From JAHBWV01 sp964588385 (lineage in GTDB: Bacteria; Planctomycetota; Phycisphaerae; Phycisphaerales; UBA1924): 64,000 bases of DNA. A program made the translations under genes and the position numbers. Position 1 is the first letter of the stretch. The number at the start of each line of letters is the position of its first letter. Below the pieces are notes generated by a model that did not search any database, had not been told where the DNA came from, and saw nothing but the letters and a program-made list of their open reading frames with translations. Below are positions 61,737 through 64,000 of the stretch, one piece after another. The DNA is taken from positions 58,925-122,924 of the forward strand of contig CAZPPG010000003.1 in NCBI GenBank assembly GCA_964588385.1. Direction: 5' to 3'.

Positions 61737-64000
61737 GTGCGATCTTTCACCGACATCTTCATCAAGAAGCCCGTCCTCGCCCTTGTCATCAACCTGCTGA
61801 TCCTCGCGATCGGATGGCGCTCCATCGACGCGCTCTCCGTGCGGCAATACCCGCGCCTCGAATCCAGCGCCATCCTCATCACGACCGTCTACGTCGGCGC
61901 GAGCGCCGAAACAGTTCGCGGCTTCATCACCACGCCCATTGAACAGGTCGTCTCCGCGATCGACGGCATCGATTACATCGAGAGCTCAAGCCGCTCCGGC
62001 GTCAGCGTCGTCACCGTCCGGCTCCGTCTGAACCATAACAGCAACGACGCCCTCGCCGAGATCAGCGCCCGGCTCAATCAGGTACGCAGCCGGCTCCCCG
62101 CCGGCGCCGAAGCCCCTGCCGTCGACATTCAACGCACCGACAAGCCATATGCCACTTTCTACATCAGTTTCACCAGCGAGCAGCTCGACCTCGTCCAGCT
62201 CAACGATTACCTCGTCAGAGAAGTCCAGCCCGAGTTCCAGACCATCCAGGGCGTGCAGCGAGCCGGCGTCGAAGGCTCCAGAGAGCTGGCTATGCGCGTC
62301 TGGCTCGACACCGCTCGCATGGAGAGCTTCGACATCACGCCGAGCGAGGTCCGCGACGCGCTCGAACGCAACAACTTCCTCGCGGCGGTCGGCAAGACCA
62401 AGGGCCGCAACGTCCAGATCGACCTCCTCACCGACACCGACCTCAAGAGCGTCAGCGAGTTTGAGGATCTGATCGTCCGTGAACGCGATGGAACGCTCGT
62501 CCGCCTCAAGGACGTCGCTCGCATCGAACTCGGCAGCGAAGAACCCAGCGGCCAGGCCGGCTTCAACGGGAAGCCCGCCATCTGGCTCTCCATCTGGCCC
62601 CTGCCAAGCGCCAACGAACTGGAGGTCGCAGCCCTCCTCAAGAAGCGCATCGAAGAGGTCCGCCCGTCCCTTCCCGCGGGCGTTGAGATGACCCTCGCCT
62701 ACGACGGCACGTACTACATGGAGCACGCGATCAAGGAGATCACCAAGACACTCGCCGAGACCGTCGCGATCGTCGCGCTGGTCGTCTTTGTCTTCATGGG
62801 CTCGATCCGGACCGTCATCGTCCCCCTCGTTGCCATGCCCGTCTCGCTCATCGGCGCGTGCATCGCCATGCTGCTCTTCGGTTTCTCGCTCAACCTCCTC
62901 ACCATCCTCGCCATCGTGCTCTCTGTCGGCCTCGTCGTCGACGACGCAATCGTCATGGTTGAGAACGTCGAACGCCACGTCCGCGAAGGAAAGAGCCGAA
63001 TGGACGCCGCGCTGCTCGGCGCACGCGAGCTCTTCGCCCCCGTCATCTCCATGACCATCACGCTCGCCGCCGTCTACGCGCCCATCGGCTTCCAGAGCGG
63101 ACTCACGGGCATGCTCTTTCGCGAGTTCGCCTTCACCCTCGCCGCCGCAGTTGTCATCTCCGGCATCGTCGCCATCACGCTTTCTCCCATCATGAGCGCG
63201 TGGATGATCCCCGCCGGAGGCAAGGAAGGACGCCTCGCGCGCCTTGTCAACCGCGTCTTCGACCGCGTCCGCGCCGGCTATGAACGCGTGCTCGCCGTCG
63301 TCCTCCGCGCCTGGTGGGTCGTCGTCATCGCATCGATCGCCATCTGCGCACTCGCCCCGCCCCTCTACAACCGCTCCAAGAAGGAACTCGCACCAACCGA
63401 GGACGAGGGCATCGTCTTCGCCGTCGTCCAGACCGCGCCAGACGCAACCCTCGACTACACCGTCCGCGGCTTTAAAGAGGTCGCCGATGCCTTCATGTCC
63501 GTCAAAGAAGCCCGCTTCTTCTTCCAGATCGCCGAACTCGGCATGGGCGGCGGCTTCGGCGGAATCCAGACCGTTGACTGGAAGGACCGCGAACGCACCA
63601 CCGAGCCCATCCAGGCCGAAGTCATCGGCAAGCTCATGCAGATCAAGGAGCTCCGCTCCATCGCCATCCGCCCCGCCCCCCTCCCGGGCGCCGGGCAGTT
63701 CGATGTCGAGCTCATGGTCACCAGCGCCGACGAGGCCGCAGACATGGAGCCCTTCGTCAACCAGATCATCGGCGCCGGATACGCCAGCGGGAAGTTCGTC
63801 TACGTTGACTCCGACCTTATGATCGACCTCCCGCAGACACGCATCGAGATCGACCGCAAGAAGGTCGCCGACTTCGGGCTCGACCTTGCCGATGTCGGAC
63901 GCGATCTCGGCGTCCTCCTCTCCGGCGGCTACGTGAATCGATTCAACTACGCCGGCCGAAGCTACAAGGTGATCCCCCAGGTCGGAGACGCCCAGCGACA
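61737..64000 (+). CDS. RND efflux transporter permease (partial, GTG start)
   Basis: The first 754 codons of an AcrB-type proton-driven transporter; the gene runs off the right edge. It starts at GTG 61737 with GGGGAG six bases upstream: MRSFTDIFIKKPVLALVINLLILAIG is the typical first helix. Two parts of the porter domain follow, then five helices with VGLVVDDAIVMVENVERH, the TM4 aspartate pair needed for proton relay. TM7 and the start of the second porter half are also present. It probably exports hydrophobic toxic compounds together with the adaptor 80 bases upstream. Confidence 0.95.
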   Translation, partial: MRSFTDIFIKKPVLALVINLLILAIGWRSIDALSVRQYPRLESSAILITTVYVGASAETVRGFITTPIEQVVSAIDGIDYIESSSRSGVSVVTVRLRLNHNSNDALAEISARLNQVRSRLPAGAEAPAVDIQRTDKPYATFYISFTSEQLDLVQLNDYLVREVQPEFQTIQGVQRAGVEGSRELAMRVWLDTARMESFDITPSEVRDALERNNFLAAVGKTKGRNVQIDLLTDTDLKSVSEFEDLIVRERDGTLVRLKDVARIELGSEEPSGQAGFNGKPAIWLSIWPLPSANELEVAALLKKRIEEVRPSLPAGVEMTLAYDGTYYMEHAIKEITKTLAETVAIVALVVFVFMGSIRTVIVPLVAMPVSLIGACIAMLLFGFSLNLLTILAIVLSVGLVVDDAIVMVENVERHVREGKSRMDAALLGARELFAPVISMTITLAAVYAPIGFQSGLTGMLFREFAFTLAAAVVISGIVAITLSPIMSAWMIPAGGKEGRLARLVNRVFDRVRAGYERVLAVVLRAWWVVVIASIAICALAPPLYNRSKKELAPTEDEGIVFAVVQTAPDATLDYTVRGFKEVADAFMSVKEARFFFQIAELGMGGGFGGIQTVDWKDRERTTEPIQAEVIGKLMQIKELRSIAIRPAPLPGAGQFDVELMVTSADEAADMEPFVNQIIGAGYASGKFVYVDSDLMIDLPQTRIEIDRKKVADFGLDLADVGRDLGVLLSGGYVNRFNYAGRSYKVIPQVGDAQR

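Noticed and set aside
1..64000. CRISPR arrays, tRNA genes, insertion sequences and prophage genes
   Set aside because: The gaps between genes are short, and I saw no regularly spaced repeats, cloverleaf sequences, transposases, integrases or terminal inverted repeats.

Overview
The window is GC-rich bacterial DNA with about 50 genes, short intergenic gaps and no tRNA, rRNA, CRISPR array or insertion sequence that I can see. It looks like a member of the Planctomycetota, most likely Phycisphaerae. The reasons are a secreted protein ending in a planctomycete-style PEP-CTERM tail (VPAPG...GRRRR), a fused SecDF, a rhomboid and a site-2 protease that both begin MGxxDRDY, and several large multidomain proteins. 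LPS-precursor genes (hldD, kdsB) point to an outer membrane. Most genes lie on the minus strand. This assignment is inference from family resemblance; no search was run.

Layout. 0-6.3 kb: a secreted M14-S9 double peptidase, a secreted amidohydrolase and a PEP-CTERM protein. 6.3-22.1 kb: a long minus-strand run read from right to left: enolase, NUDIX, site-2 protease, rhomboid, tgt, yajC, secDF, LysM protein, hldD, UDP-glucuronate decarboxylase, DUF2339 membrane protein, SolA-like oxidase. It combines envelope biogenesis with the Tgt-YajC-SecDF group. 22-39 kb: mixed metabolism and housekeeping (PhoU-like protein, panC-gcvT, glycosyltransferase, kdsB-pyrG, TPR protein, def, cinA, pyruvate kinase, orphan solute-binding protein, SDR), then a 38-residue membrane protein and a protein consisting essentially of sigma-70 region 2. 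39-46.7 kb: phzF, aspS, and a compact minus-strand operon encoding a pyruvate kinase/ATP sulfurylase fusion, a sulfotransferase-like protein and a cation/proton antiporter. 46.7-59.5 kb: thiolase, CPBP protease, C26 amidohydrolase, DUF4340 protein, a pstS-pstC-pstA phosphate uptake operon lacking pstB, an M48-type membrane protease and a lipoprotein. 59.7 kb to the right edge: a tetR-adaptor-RND pump operon with two matching palindromes in front of it; the RND gene runs off the window.

The most unusual content is: (1) one polypeptide joining a pyruvate kinase catalytic core, without its C-terminal domain, to ATP sulfurylase, followed by a PAPS-type sulfotransferase, with overlapping palindromes in its leader; (2) two mechanistically unrelated intramembrane proteases, encoded next to each other, that share the same short tags at both ends; (3) a sigma region 2-only protein beside a tiny membrane protein; (4) a SecD domain with an approximately 180-residue insert; and (5) a divergent, N-terminally extended CTP synthase. 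Start codons were chosen by Shine-Dalgarno match and family length, so several starts are internal to the longest reading frame.
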